NCBI GenBank assembly: GCA_002633005.1
Contig: NMRA01000643.1
Span: 62,001-126,000 of the forward strand
From: Phoronis australis
Lineage: Eukaryota > Phoronida > Phoronidae
Length of the DNA stretch: 64,000 bases
Direction of reading: 5' to 3'
Below, piece by piece: positions 50,501 through 57,387 of the stretch (positions are counted from its first letter, which is position 1; the number at the start of each line of letters is the position of its first letter). The notes under the pieces are model-generated. The model worked only from the letters and a program-made list of their open reading frames with translations, was not told the DNA's origin and made no database searches. A program made the position numbers and the translations under genes.

Positions 50501-51649
50501 TCTGTTGCAATGCTTGTCAAAGTTCAATGAAGCTGAACAACTTCACTGCAGTTCCATCGAGATAGCCAGCACACCGAAGTTGGAATGGTTGGATTTCGTG
50601 TATGGCATGCGACCCCAGCTGATGGCATTAAGAGTAGCTATTCAAATTGATAAAGTTATCATCTCCAGATTCATAGTCCCTGAAGTTTCTAAGATTGCAC
50701 AACGTCCGTTTTGTGTTATGTGATATGCTGCTACATTTTTAAGAAGAGACAGAAACCAATTAGTCATTATTTGAAACCAAATTTTGCCCTGTTCAGCTGG
50801 TTACAAAAAATGACTTAATGGTATGCCTTTTACTGTCTTAAAATGGTTCTCATGGTATTCAAAGTCATTGGTAATGTTATGATTGCCTAACCACAATAAA
50901 ATTGGAATCTTGAGATGCTGGTGGTTTTGATGTTCTTTTCAGTAACAGAAACAGAATTTTAACTGGGTAAGGAATATTATCAGACCAATTTTATGAGAGT
51001 AAAAGGCCTAATTCCATTTTGGTTTTTAGCCAGCTAAACAGGGCAAAATGCAGCAATGCCTTAACTGTTCAGGTCAAGCAGAAACCAATCATTACCTCAC
51101 TAAATACATGTAATTTCATCCGAATGGCGAGTAAAGGACCAGACAAATTTCATCAGATGCAATGGTGTACTTACAATAAATTGAGTGTTTTCGACCATCG
51201 TGCAAACAATACGGGAAAGAAAACACGCTGTATAGACACTATCCTATTTATTAGGAAAGCAAGTGACAGGGTCATAAGCTGTGACTTACACTCGTTTTGA
51301 CATTTATGACATCGTATTACATGGCAGAAGGTGGTAACTGACTGCTAGACCACCTAACCATCATTCTGGGGATCATCACAGCCATTGATGATCAAAAATG
51401 TTCAATTTATTGTAAGTAGTTGATAGTGTCTCATGAAATCTACCTGATAAGTCATTCCCTGTTCGAGCAAAAACAAAATCAAAATAATTTATTTTATTTT
51501 CCAGGTCATTCAGAAACCAGTTGGATTCATCAGATAAGGGAGTAAATTTTAAGGAACTGTTAATTCATTTTGAGGAATTCCAAGTTAAACATAAGGAGAA
51601 TAGAAGAAAACTACGGCAACAGTTAGTGTCGAGGACTCTACGCTATTGA
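29463..51649 (+). CDS. VAC14: VAC14, scaffold of the PIKfyve complex (complete coding region, 17 exons)
   Basis: HEAT-repeat scaffold that binds PIKfyve (Fab1) and the phosphatase FIG4 on endolysosomal membranes to control PI(3,5)P2. Exons: 29463-29563, 32735-32885, 33970-34137, 35193-35255, 35618-35725, 36960-37069, 38446-38555, 39871-40015, 43485-43649, 44512-44638, 44961-45026, 45657-45883, 46869-47043, 47435-47553, 49345-49424, 50295-50445, 51505-51649. All have GT..AG borders and compatible phases; total 736 residues (human about 782). Signatures: [110 protein letters not shown] and [20 protein letters not shown]. The N-terminal half covers the Fab1-binding HEAT repeats, the C-terminal third the Fig4-binding domain. 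The acidic Ser-rich linker (exon 9) and the linker before the last exon are poorly conserved. Confidence 0.96.
29564..32734 (+). other. VAC14 intron 1
   Basis: 3.2 kb. The first part (29640-30090) is a cluster of degenerate 22-bp units in both orientations. The remainder is AT-rich with no feature seen. Confidence 0.65.
29640..30090. repeat. Degenerate ~22-bp repeat units in opposed orientation
   Basis: From 29945 the sequence repeats a unit like AACCGGTTTTAGGTCTGGAC about six times at a spacing of 20-23 bp (CCAGTTTTTTGGGTGCAGCC, CTGGTTTTGAGGTACAGGCC, GCGTTTTGAGGTCCAC). At 29657-29720 the inverse units occur (CTTCAAAACCACTTGTCCAG, CTTAAAAACCAAATGGCCTG). The whole could fold back on itself. 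Confidence 0.5.
32735..32885 (+). CDS. VAC14: VAC14 exon 2 (residues 34-84)
   Basis: The acceptor ACTTTCAG supplies A to complete lysine. Encodes [19 protein letters not shown] and [17 protein letters not shown]. Donor AAG|GTAAAG, phase 0. Confidence 0.93.
32886..33969 (+). other. VAC14 intron 2
   Basis: 1.1 kb, AT-rich; nothing recognisable. Confidence 0.65.
33970..34137 (+). CDS. VAC14: VAC14 exon 3 (residues 85-140)
   Basis: 56 codons, phase 0 on both sides. Contains [20 protein letters not shown] and [20 protein letters not shown], the best conserved part of the Fab1-binding HEAT region. Confidence 0.94.
34138..35192 (+). other. VAC14 intron 3
   Basis: 1.05 kb, AT-rich; nothing recognisable. 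Confidence 0.65.
35193..35255 (+). CDS. VAC14: VAC14 exon 4 (residues 141-161)
   Basis: A 21-codon exon ([20 protein letters not shown] plus K) between acceptor CCCGTTTAG and donor AAG|GTAAAT. It matches the human segment [20 protein letters not shown]. Confidence 0.93.
35256..35617 (+). other. VAC14 intron 4
   Basis: 362 bp; nothing recognisable. Confidence 0.65.
35618..35725 (+). CDS. VAC14: VAC14 exon 5 (residues 162-197)
   Basis: 36 codons, phase 0 on both sides. Encodes [20 protein letters not shown] and FARRFIVSW. Acceptor TTTTAAAAG, donor TGG|GTACGT. Confidence 0.93.
35726..36959 (+). other. VAC14 intron 5
   Basis: 1.2 kb, AT-rich, with a short TTATTATTATTA run near 36288; nothing else. 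Confidence 0.65.
36960..37069 (+). CDS. VAC14: VAC14 exon 6 (residues 198-234)
   Basis: [20 protein letters not shown] then [16 protein letters not shown]. Donor CA|GTAAGT splits a glutamine codon completed by the next exon. Confidence 0.92.
37070..38445 (+). other. VAC14 intron 6
   Basis: 1.4 kb; nothing recognisable. Confidence 0.65.
38446..38555 (+). CDS. VAC14: VAC14 exon 7 (residues 234-271)
   Basis: Acceptor CTTTGCAG; encodes [20 protein letters not shown] and [12 protein letters not shown]. Ends G|GTAATA, phase 1. Confidence 0.93.
38556..39870 (+). other. VAC14 intron 7
   Basis: 1.3 kb, dominated by the 14-bp minisatellite at 38824-39139; the rest is unremarkable. Confidence 0.65.
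38824..39139. repeat. 14-bp minisatellite, about 22 units
   Basis: Unit CCCATGTATAAGCA/CCCATGTATAAGTG/CCCATGTATAAGCG repeated head to tail with few substitutions and one 15-bp unit near 38918-38932. Because 14 is not a multiple of three and no frame has a stop on the minus strand, all three minus frames are open and read the same [14 protein letters not shown] cycle. These are not genes. Confidence 0.95.
39871..40015 (+). CDS. VAC14: VAC14 exon 8 (residues 271-319)
   Basis: Acceptor ATAATTGTAG; encodes [20 protein letters not shown] and [17 protein letters not shown]. Donor AG|GTGGGT, phase 2. Confidence 0.93.
40713..41368 (+). repeat. Dispersed repeat family B, copy 2
   Basis: Same-orientation match to 21215-21868 in coronin intron 1, sharing blocks such as AAGAATTCCAACTCCACTTT, GTGAAATTTGTAAGATTTGT and GTAACTTCCTCAAAATGGCG. 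Confidence 0.65.
41896..41934 (+). repeat. Trinucleotide microsatellite (TCA)n/(CTCGTC)
   Basis: CCTCATCATCATCATCATCA with interruptions TCCTCGTCGTCATCAT. Confidence 0.9.
43485..43649 (+). CDS. VAC14: VAC14 exon 9 (residues 319-374)
   Basis: [20 protein letters not shown] corresponds to human SIKEVANVCNQSLMKLV. The following Glu/Ser-rich stretch ([20 protein letters not shown]) is the variable acidic linker. Donor AT|GTAAGT, phase 2. Confidence 0.9.
43650..44511 (+). other. VAC14 intron 9
   Basis: 862 bp; nothing recognisable. Confidence 0.65.
44512..44638 (+). CDS. VAC14: VAC14 exon 10 (residues 374-416)
   Basis: [20 protein letters not shown] then [16 protein letters not shown], matching human VLKWLYHLYIKTPRK. 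Acceptor GATTTCAG, donor AGA|GTAAGA, phase 0. Confidence 0.92.
44639..44960 (+). other. VAC14 intron 10
   Basis: 322 bp; nothing recognisable. Confidence 0.65.
44961..45026 (+). CDS. VAC14: VAC14 exon 11 (residues 417-438)
   Basis: A 22-codon exon reading [20 protein letters not shown] then DE, between TTTTTTACAG and GAG|GTAAGA. Confidence 0.91.
45027..45656 (+). other. VAC14 intron 11
   Basis: 630 bp, very AT-rich; nothing recognisable. Confidence 0.65.
45657..45883 (+). CDS. VAC14: VAC14 exon 12 (residues 439-514)
   Basis: [17 protein letters not shown] corresponds to human [34 protein letters not shown] and RGAFIIR match the start of the Fig4-binding domain. Donor AG|GTAGAG, phase 2. 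Confidence 0.93.
45884..46868 (+). other. VAC14 intron 12
   Basis: 985 bp; nothing recognisable. Confidence 0.65.
46869..47043 (+). CDS. VAC14: VAC14 exon 13 (residues 514-572)
   Basis: [20 protein letters not shown], then [20 protein letters not shown] and [16 protein letters not shown]. This is the most conserved part of the Fig4-binding domain. Acceptor TTTCTTTCAG, donor ACC|GTGAGT. Confidence 0.95.
47044..47434 (+). other. VAC14 intron 13
   Basis: 391 bp; nothing recognisable. Confidence 0.65.
47435..47553 (+). CDS. VAC14: VAC14 exon 14 (residues 573-612)
   Basis: [20 protein letters not shown] and [13 protein letters not shown] match human [21 protein letters not shown]. Donor TT|GTATCC, phase 2, is weaker than the others but gives the expected F-GDLEV junction. 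Confidence 0.92.
47554..49344 (+). other. VAC14 intron 14
   Basis: 1.8 kb; nothing recognisable. Confidence 0.65.
49345..49424 (+). CDS. VAC14: VAC14 exon 15 (residues 612-639)
   Basis: [20 protein letters not shown] then ESPIFT, nearly the human sequence. Acceptor TTTTATCAG, donor T|GTAAGT. Confidence 0.94.
49425..50294 (+). other. VAC14 intron 15
   Basis: 870 bp; nothing recognisable. Confidence 0.65.
50295..50445 (+). CDS. VAC14: VAC14 exon 16 (residues 639-689)
   Basis: [20 protein letters not shown], then [20 protein letters not shown] and VPNT. Acceptor ATTCTTCCAG, donor AG|GTAAAA, phase 2. Confidence 0.93.
50446..51504 (+). other. VAC14 intron 16
   Basis: 1.06 kb. A possible cassette exon beginning after CACTGCAG at 50575 keeps an open frame to 50723, but no donor gives a clear family match. 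Direct joining of exon 16 to exon 17 is in frame. Confidence 0.55.
51505..51649 (+). CDS. VAC14: VAC14 last coding exon (residues 689-736 and stop)
   Basis: [20 protein letters not shown] then [15 protein letters not shown], corresponding to human SIDYAELLQHFEKVQNKHLEVR. Ends with TGA at 51647-51649. Confidence 0.93.
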
Positions 51650-51747
51650 GATGAGTTAAAACATGTGATAGGCTATTTATTGTTAACAGTGATGGACGGG
51701 TGTAAGTTTTATATGATGAAGCCTGGTGATTAAATGTCATGACGAAA

Positions 51748-51753
51748 AATAAA
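51748..51753 (+). promoter_or_regulatory. Polyadenylation signal of VAC14
   Basis: AATAAA about 100 nt after the stop codon. A second AATAAA at 52556-52561 could give a longer 3' UTR. Confidence 0.5.
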
Positions 51754-52880
51754 CAACATGAAATGGTGATAGTAAGGTTTTTTATTTTATTTTGTAGCAT
51801 TCTTTGTGTCAGGATTTTTCAAAGAAAAATTTCTTGGCAGTTGTAAAAATATTGAATTGAGTGAATGTGGGGTCTCAAGTTTCTGATTTTTTCCTTTGTC
51901 AAAATAGGCGAGTCATTTCTGAGCTTCGTAGGAGCAGACAGTTTGTTATGTCTTCAGACCAGGCTCATAAAATTTTCAGTCAGAAACTTATGAATAATAA
52001 ACTGTTCTTCCAGTAGTTTAGGAAAAGGGGAGGGATGAACAAAGCACGTTTTTAAACCAGTAACAGTAAATGTCATAAATCAACTGGAACTTGTTTTGTG
52101 ACAAAGACCACAAGTCATAACGCTATTATGATTGTGAAGCGAACTTAGGGTCTTGAGGGAGTATATGCTGGTTACACTATTATCACTGATACTATTTCTG
52201 TACGGAAGAAAAATGAAATCAAACTCCTTAATTGTTCAGGCTACTGGTATCTTAACACTGTCTGATTAAAGTACAATGAAGAGTAATCCAGTGGAAAGAT
52301 TTAAGGTTTTCTGATGTTTCAGAGTTGCCCCCCTGCCAACTCAGGATGGTCCATCACAACAATATAATGTTATGTGACAATTTGATAAAAGACACATTTT
52401 TACTGCAGATTTTGGTACTGTATCTGATTCATATGAAGCTTTCAGATACCCTATTGTGTTTTGTGTAATTGTTTTTTAAAATGTTCCAATTTTGCATGAG
52501 GGGCTTTTACTGTTTTTATGAAAAAGCTAAAGTTCCATGCACTGAAAACAAATTAAATAAATATTTTTAAAAACTGTAACTTGAGTGTTTTTGAGATTTG
52601 ATCTTGACCATTTATATCAAATGAACTTTGGTCTAGATACCTCTGTTTTGCATTGAAGGTACCTTTCTTTTTCGCTAAATTTTACTTAAGAGAGGTGGTC
52701 AGGGGACTCATTTTTTACTAAATGCACTGACCGTGGATAAGCTTCTACATGACCTTGATAACTCTGACCTGGCTTAACACAAGAAAAATGAAGAGGTACC
52801 TTCTGTCAAAGGTGTAGATTTATCAATCTCATCCATATCCTTACTTACATTTCGTAGAAATGATTTCTGGACTAAGTTCA

Positions 52881-53287
52881 GTGCCTGGTTGCATGAAACA
52901 GCCCCATATAGGAATCTACTAAGTTCCCTAAATCTTTTGGTATTTTTAATATTTTTATGTCATTTTATCTTTATTATGAGCTCCTCTTTGACCAATGGTA
53001 TTTTCTGATGATACAACTAAAAACTGAGCCCTTGATTCAGTCAAAATAATTAGTGACTTAGTCCTTAAATTAGGGGCGTTGCATGAAAAGATACCTACTT
53101 ATTTTCAATAATATTGAGAATTCAACGTAGAGTTTACACTCTATTTGTATCAATGTCATAAACTGACTTAGTGATGAGACGCAAACTGCATAAGAAAAGA
53201 CAGTGTTTTCACAAGCCCACAAATACGCAGTAGATTTTTGTATCTTAGTTGTGCGTCTTTTTGGGACTGTTTCATGCAACCGGGCAC
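52881..53287. mobile_element. MITE family C, copy 2
   Basis: Terminal inverted repeat GTGCCTGGTTGCATGAAACA at the left, and the reverse complement TGTTTCATGCAACCGGGCAC at the right. The interior is collinear with 22577-22980. Confidence 0.75.
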
Positions 53288-54056
53288 AAGAACTGACGTG
53301 TTATAATAGTTATTTTCTGGCGTAATGGTAACGTAATGAAAAAACCTTGTCACCAAATGGCGACAGTAGTAGCTGATCAATGAACAGTGCGCCTCTTGAA
53401 GGGTTATTTAATACTGAGAGATTTTATGGCATTTCCCGTAAATTTTCTTCGACCAAATTGGCCTTGTTATGGGGTGGGATTATCAAATGATTAGTGTCTG
53501 AAATTTCCATGAATGTAGGAAATTGTGTGTCACCCCTGTCTTGCCGTACCTACACCAGAATCATCATTTTTTAAAAATCCTTGAAATTGCCTCTTTTCTC
53601 CACTCTTACTCTGTTTTGCCTTATCGTGAAAAAAACTAGCTTATGTTGTAACTGGATTAAAATTTCTTTTCACCAAAAAAATCTATTTCACTATAGCCAA
53701 CAAGTTGTTCTATGTTCCGCATGGGATTGGACATTTTCTTACAGTTAACAAGCAACGAGACCTTCTCGTCCACGAATTCGCTGGCTCTTGGTAGAACTTC
53801 CGAACAACATGTCGAGGAAATCGACATTTCTTGAGTCCTCTAAACCCTTCATACCCTGGTCCAAGTGCTTGAATTCGATTACCAGCAGTTTTGGTATGAT
53901 ATTTTAAATATAATTTCGGCTTCAATTTGTGTATTTTTAATCAAGAAATAAATGCAAAATTAAAATTTTTGTGTGATGTCATCAGTAGATCCAGTCTCCG
54001 TCTTTGTGTTGTTCTACACCACCCGGGAGCCGTAGTGGTCTCGAAAACTGCAAAGT

Positions 54057-54295
54057 TGCATATGGGGAGGATGCAGTAATAGCAATAGGGCAGACAATAT
54101 TACAGTTTTTTGCGTTTCCAAAAGAGCCTAAGATCGCCCAGAAATGAAACATGTCTGTGCGTCGTACAGGGGTGGCAGTACTGACACAGAGGAGCAAACG
54201 ATCAGTTCAGAGGCAACGCTGTGCTCAGCCCATTTCGAAAAATCGTGCTTCGATCCTTCGAAGAATCGCAGATTTGATGAACGTTTCTCCAACGT
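54057..54295 (+). pseudogene. THAP-type zinc finger exon, frame-disrupted
   Basis: The frame starting at 54057 reads CIWGGCSNSNRADN, and the same frame from 54222 reads CSAHFEKSCFDPSKNRRFDE. Together these give the C2CH zinc ligands (C-x4-C ... C-x2-H). The middle (FAFPKEPKIAQK) lies in another frame: a T6 run near 54106 has one base too many and one base is missing near 54146 (AAATGAAAC, where Trp is expected). A donor (GTAAGT) follows at 54296. Either a pseudogene or two assembly indels; no initiating ATG was found. Confidence 0.6.
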
Positions 54296-54312
54296 GTAAG
54301 TGCATTTGATGG

Positions 54313-54525
54313 ATTGGTTAAACGCACGACACTTCATTGTTCACTGTCTTTATTCCGTTACGTTCGTACTTTCGGAACAAAACTCTACTCTTAACTGAAC
54401 ATAGATAAAGTAACTGACCTAGCGACATAATTAAAAGACGCACAATATTTCGAAACATACTTATTTCATTCTCAAGTGAAGATAAAATGACGCAGTAATG
54501 CCACCACAGAGCATAAGCTGATGAG
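54313..54525 (+). repeat. Inverted arm, left (Penelope-like remnant)
   Basis: Reverse-complement match over about 213 bp to 55249-55463, with shared blocks TAAACGCACGAC, TTTATTCCGTTACGTTCGTA and GAAGATAAAATGACGCAGTA, then GAGCATAAGCTGATGA. Similarity ends abruptly on both sides. Confidence 0.85.
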
Positions 54526-54660
54526 ACAGGGCGTATTCGGTCTCGTCCAACTGGCTATTGTTCAATCAAGAGGTAGATCGCGTAAGACAAACACTGGTGA
54601 ATAATGGGTAGACCAATGCTTTTGTAGACTTCCATGTTAAGCGATTTGTGTCCAGAATTA

Positions 54661-55150
54661 GCTATGAAGTCCCTGCACGTCGGACCGGTGTGACCAAAAA
54701 GGTATTTTACAAAAATGTCATGTCATGTCATGTCTAATAATTACCTCCAGGACGAATACGCCATTAAGAAAATTGTTAGTTATAATGTTAAAGTTTGTAC
54801 TGAGCTTGATGATTACCTCGATGTTATTATTTATTATCGTAATAAGAAGTCCTCCAACTTGGTCATGAAAACAGTGTAGTGTTGTTTATGAGTTTGTATG
54901 CCCTGTGAACGAATGTCTTCATTCAAACGTCAAACAATGTTACATTGGTCAAAGGGCTTGCAGTCTTTCCCGTCGGTTGTCTATGCATCTTCAAAATGGC
55001 GCCATCCAAGATCATTTTCTGCAATGTCACCGACGAACGTAAAATCACCCGTCAATTCACTACGTGGAGCACGTTGTGCTGCGATTGAAAGTATTAGAGT
55101 CCCTTTTAATTGCTTTTGAGAAGCCTGTTTTGAATGAGCAGCAAACAGGT
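54661..55150 (+). pseudogene. Penelope-like retroelement, C-terminal linker and GIY-YIG domain, decayed
   Basis: Across three frames the sequence reads RTGVTKKVFYKNVMS, NNYLQDEYAIKKIV, DDYLDVIIYYRNKKSSNLVM, then VVYEFVCPVNEC, QCYIGQRACSLSRRLSMHLQ, NGAIQDHFLQCH and LKVLESLLIAFEKPVLNEQQ. The order IIYYKNKK.SNLVMK, VYEF.CP..C, YIG...LS.RL.MHLQ.GAI..H, EALLI...P.LN.Q.TG is that of Penelope-like elements (linker plus GIY-YIG nuclease). At least three frame breaks occur, one at an (ATGTC)4 run (54715-54734). No reverse transcriptase is present, so the copy is 5'-truncated. Confidence 0.7.
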
Positions 55151-55248
55151 CGCGCCGCACGTTACACTTGTTGCGTGACTTTCCTGTTACCCCCCTGCAT
55201 TAGTCCTTCTTTGCAGTATTTCACACCTGCCGTGTCCCACTGTGTGTG

Positions 55249-55463
55249 TCATCAGCTTATGCTCTGTGGTGGCATTACTGCGTCATTTTATCTTCACTTG
55301 AGAATGAAACACCTATGTTTCGAAATATCGTGTGTCTTTTAATTATGTCGCAAGGTCAATTACTTTATCTATGTTTAGTTGAGAGTAGAGTTTTGTTTCG
55401 AAAGTACGAACGTAACGGAATAAAGACTGTGAACAATGAAAAATGTCGTGCGTTTACCCAATT
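55249..55463 (-). repeat. Inverted arm, right (Penelope-like remnant)
   Basis: Partner of 54313-54525. It begins about 100 bp after the last recognisable Penelope residues, so the arms could be inverted parts of the element's terminal repeats, an arrangement known for Penelope-like elements. Confidence 0.85.
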
Positions 55464-57071
55464 CTGTATAACCGAAAACTTGCTCCCGAAGTACAGCATT
55501 TGGTGGAGAAAACTTATTATGCTGTACGATTGCTGAGAACGTAGTTGTCCGGCACATATTGAGTTTGAGTCTCAAATTGTGACTCAGATAGTCAATGTGA
55601 TTTCGTTACGTTTCCATCAGTCTCTTGTTCAAGATTTTGTTGGAATGCATACTATCCACATGACACGTCAATACCCACTAGTAGAAAACGGAATGCAGAT
55701 GCCACGCAAATAATTTGAGGTCGCGACCGCAGCCGGCATAGAGGCTGTAGTCGGACACTGGACCGAAACAATCGACGAATCACAACGGTACAGACTAGAC
55801 AGAAACGAGTATCAATTACCAGAAAATAAAATCCAGTTAGCATCACTACAATTAGATATGATCGTTCTGCTAAAAGCACTCGGCATTTGAAGAAATGAAA
55901 TCAGTGTCCGCCACTGGGTTTTCATTGGCAGTCATGGCAAAGACTTTGCTTAGATTTACACTGTCAACTGATCAACGTCTTCCACTGATGACATCACGTG
56001 GCGGGAAACCAAAAAATCATTGTTTTTTAAAATTCAAAATTCCGCAATCATTTCCCAAAATAAGTGTTTTTTGTTAAACTTTGGGTTATAACATTATTGT
56101 ACACGGTATAAAACCTCAAAAAGAGCAAAAATCCATTGTGGGAGCGCTTTAAAAAAAGTTCGGCAAATGGACAATTGGGAAGATGAAGCAGGTTAGGATA
56201 TCAAAACCAGGTATAGAAGCTTGGTATTGCTTTTGATGCGCGATATTACCACTATCTTGTTTTTTTTGTATGAAAATACCCCGTCTGGTTACCTACGGTC
56301 TAAATAACCTGACTGGGTCTGGTAAATGCGAATCTACTCACCTTAATCTGACAAGCAATATGTCTGTTTCTGTTACCAACCAGAACATCGAAATTAGCAG
56401 TCACTGAAGAAAACGTCGCTTCAAAGTTTAGTTGGGTTCCTAATCCAAAAATTGATTATCCGAATATGGCCCCGCGTGATTGCATTGCCCGCGATTTTAT
56501 GAGATTAAAGGCCCAATTTTAACTTTTAAGCAGATAAACATAGCGAAATGCATCTTTAATTGAGAAATTGGAATTGGCAAAATATGAAATGATCATTGCT
56601 TAATTCTTTGATTGTCATGGGGTGAAAAACATTAAACAAAAATAGCCGAAGCAAATAGTCTAAACAATCTAAAGTTGACTTTTGCATTCAACTAACCAAA
56701 TAGTTTGGCAATTTCCTGGTGTTTCTGTTTGGCAAATTCACTTTCCGCTGGAAACGACATAAGTTTTTTAAGTAAATTTTGCTGAGACTATTGGTTAATC
56801 ATCTCGTTTTTCATGTACCCCGCGGGTTGCAACTGAATTCGAAAATGACGTGGTAAAATCGCTATTACATTAGAGTCTGTATTTACATAGAAAAGAATTG
56901 ATCACGATGAGCTCATGCGCTGAGATTGATTTTTATTCTCATTTAATTTCCTTAGTTTAATATTTATTTCTGGCACCAAATCAATCACCAAGCTATGGCC
57001 TCTGTCACGCACTCACGCGCGTTGGTTTCAGTTTGTCTGAACTGCGAGTAAAACGAAACGTCAAGAGCATA

Positions 57072-57387
57072 ATGCTAGTTAGAGCCATTCTTTGTTTTTT
57101 TATTCTTTACAATTTGGCTCCAAATTTTAATTTAGGGGGTGCGCTTACTGTTAAGTATCAAGCCACGAAAAACAAACGGAAGGTCGGAACCCCAACAACT
57201 CAAGTGATACCCTCCTCAAGGATGAACTGCGGTCAAGTGTGCTCCAGGGAAAGCGACTGCGATGGATTCAGCCATTCTGTAACACTGCGAATATGTGAGC
57301 TTCATAACTGCCATTATAACGGAAGTGGTTCTGTGGTAGAAGACGGTGATTGGACATATTTTGAGCCTTACGATGGCAGCTGCCCTG
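57072..57387 (+). CDS. Secreted protein exon 1: signal peptide and PAN-like domain
   Basis: The first ATG in a long open frame is followed by a hydrophobic stretch and about 80 residues with six to eight cysteines ending DGSCPG. Donor G|GTAGGT, phase 1. The frame is open a little further upstream but without an ATG. Confidence 0.65.

Larger units (their letters stand above)
51754..57071. other. Spacer between VAC14 and the secreted-protein gene
   Basis: Contains MITE family C copy 2 (52881-53287), a frameshifted THAP exon (54057-54295) and a Penelope-like remnant between inverted arms (54313-55463). The parts 53288-54056 and 55464-57071 show nothing I can name. Confidence 0.6.

Noticed and set aside
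53710-53925. 71-codon minus-strand open frame upstream of the THAP exon
   Set aside because: No motif recognised and no connection to a gene.
54511-54560. Hammerhead ribozyme in the Penelope arms (CTGATGA is present at the inner edge of both arms)
   Set aside because: The required GAAA after a stem II closed by G-C is missing in the left arm, and stem II is not properly closed in the right arm; no cleavage-site helix was found.
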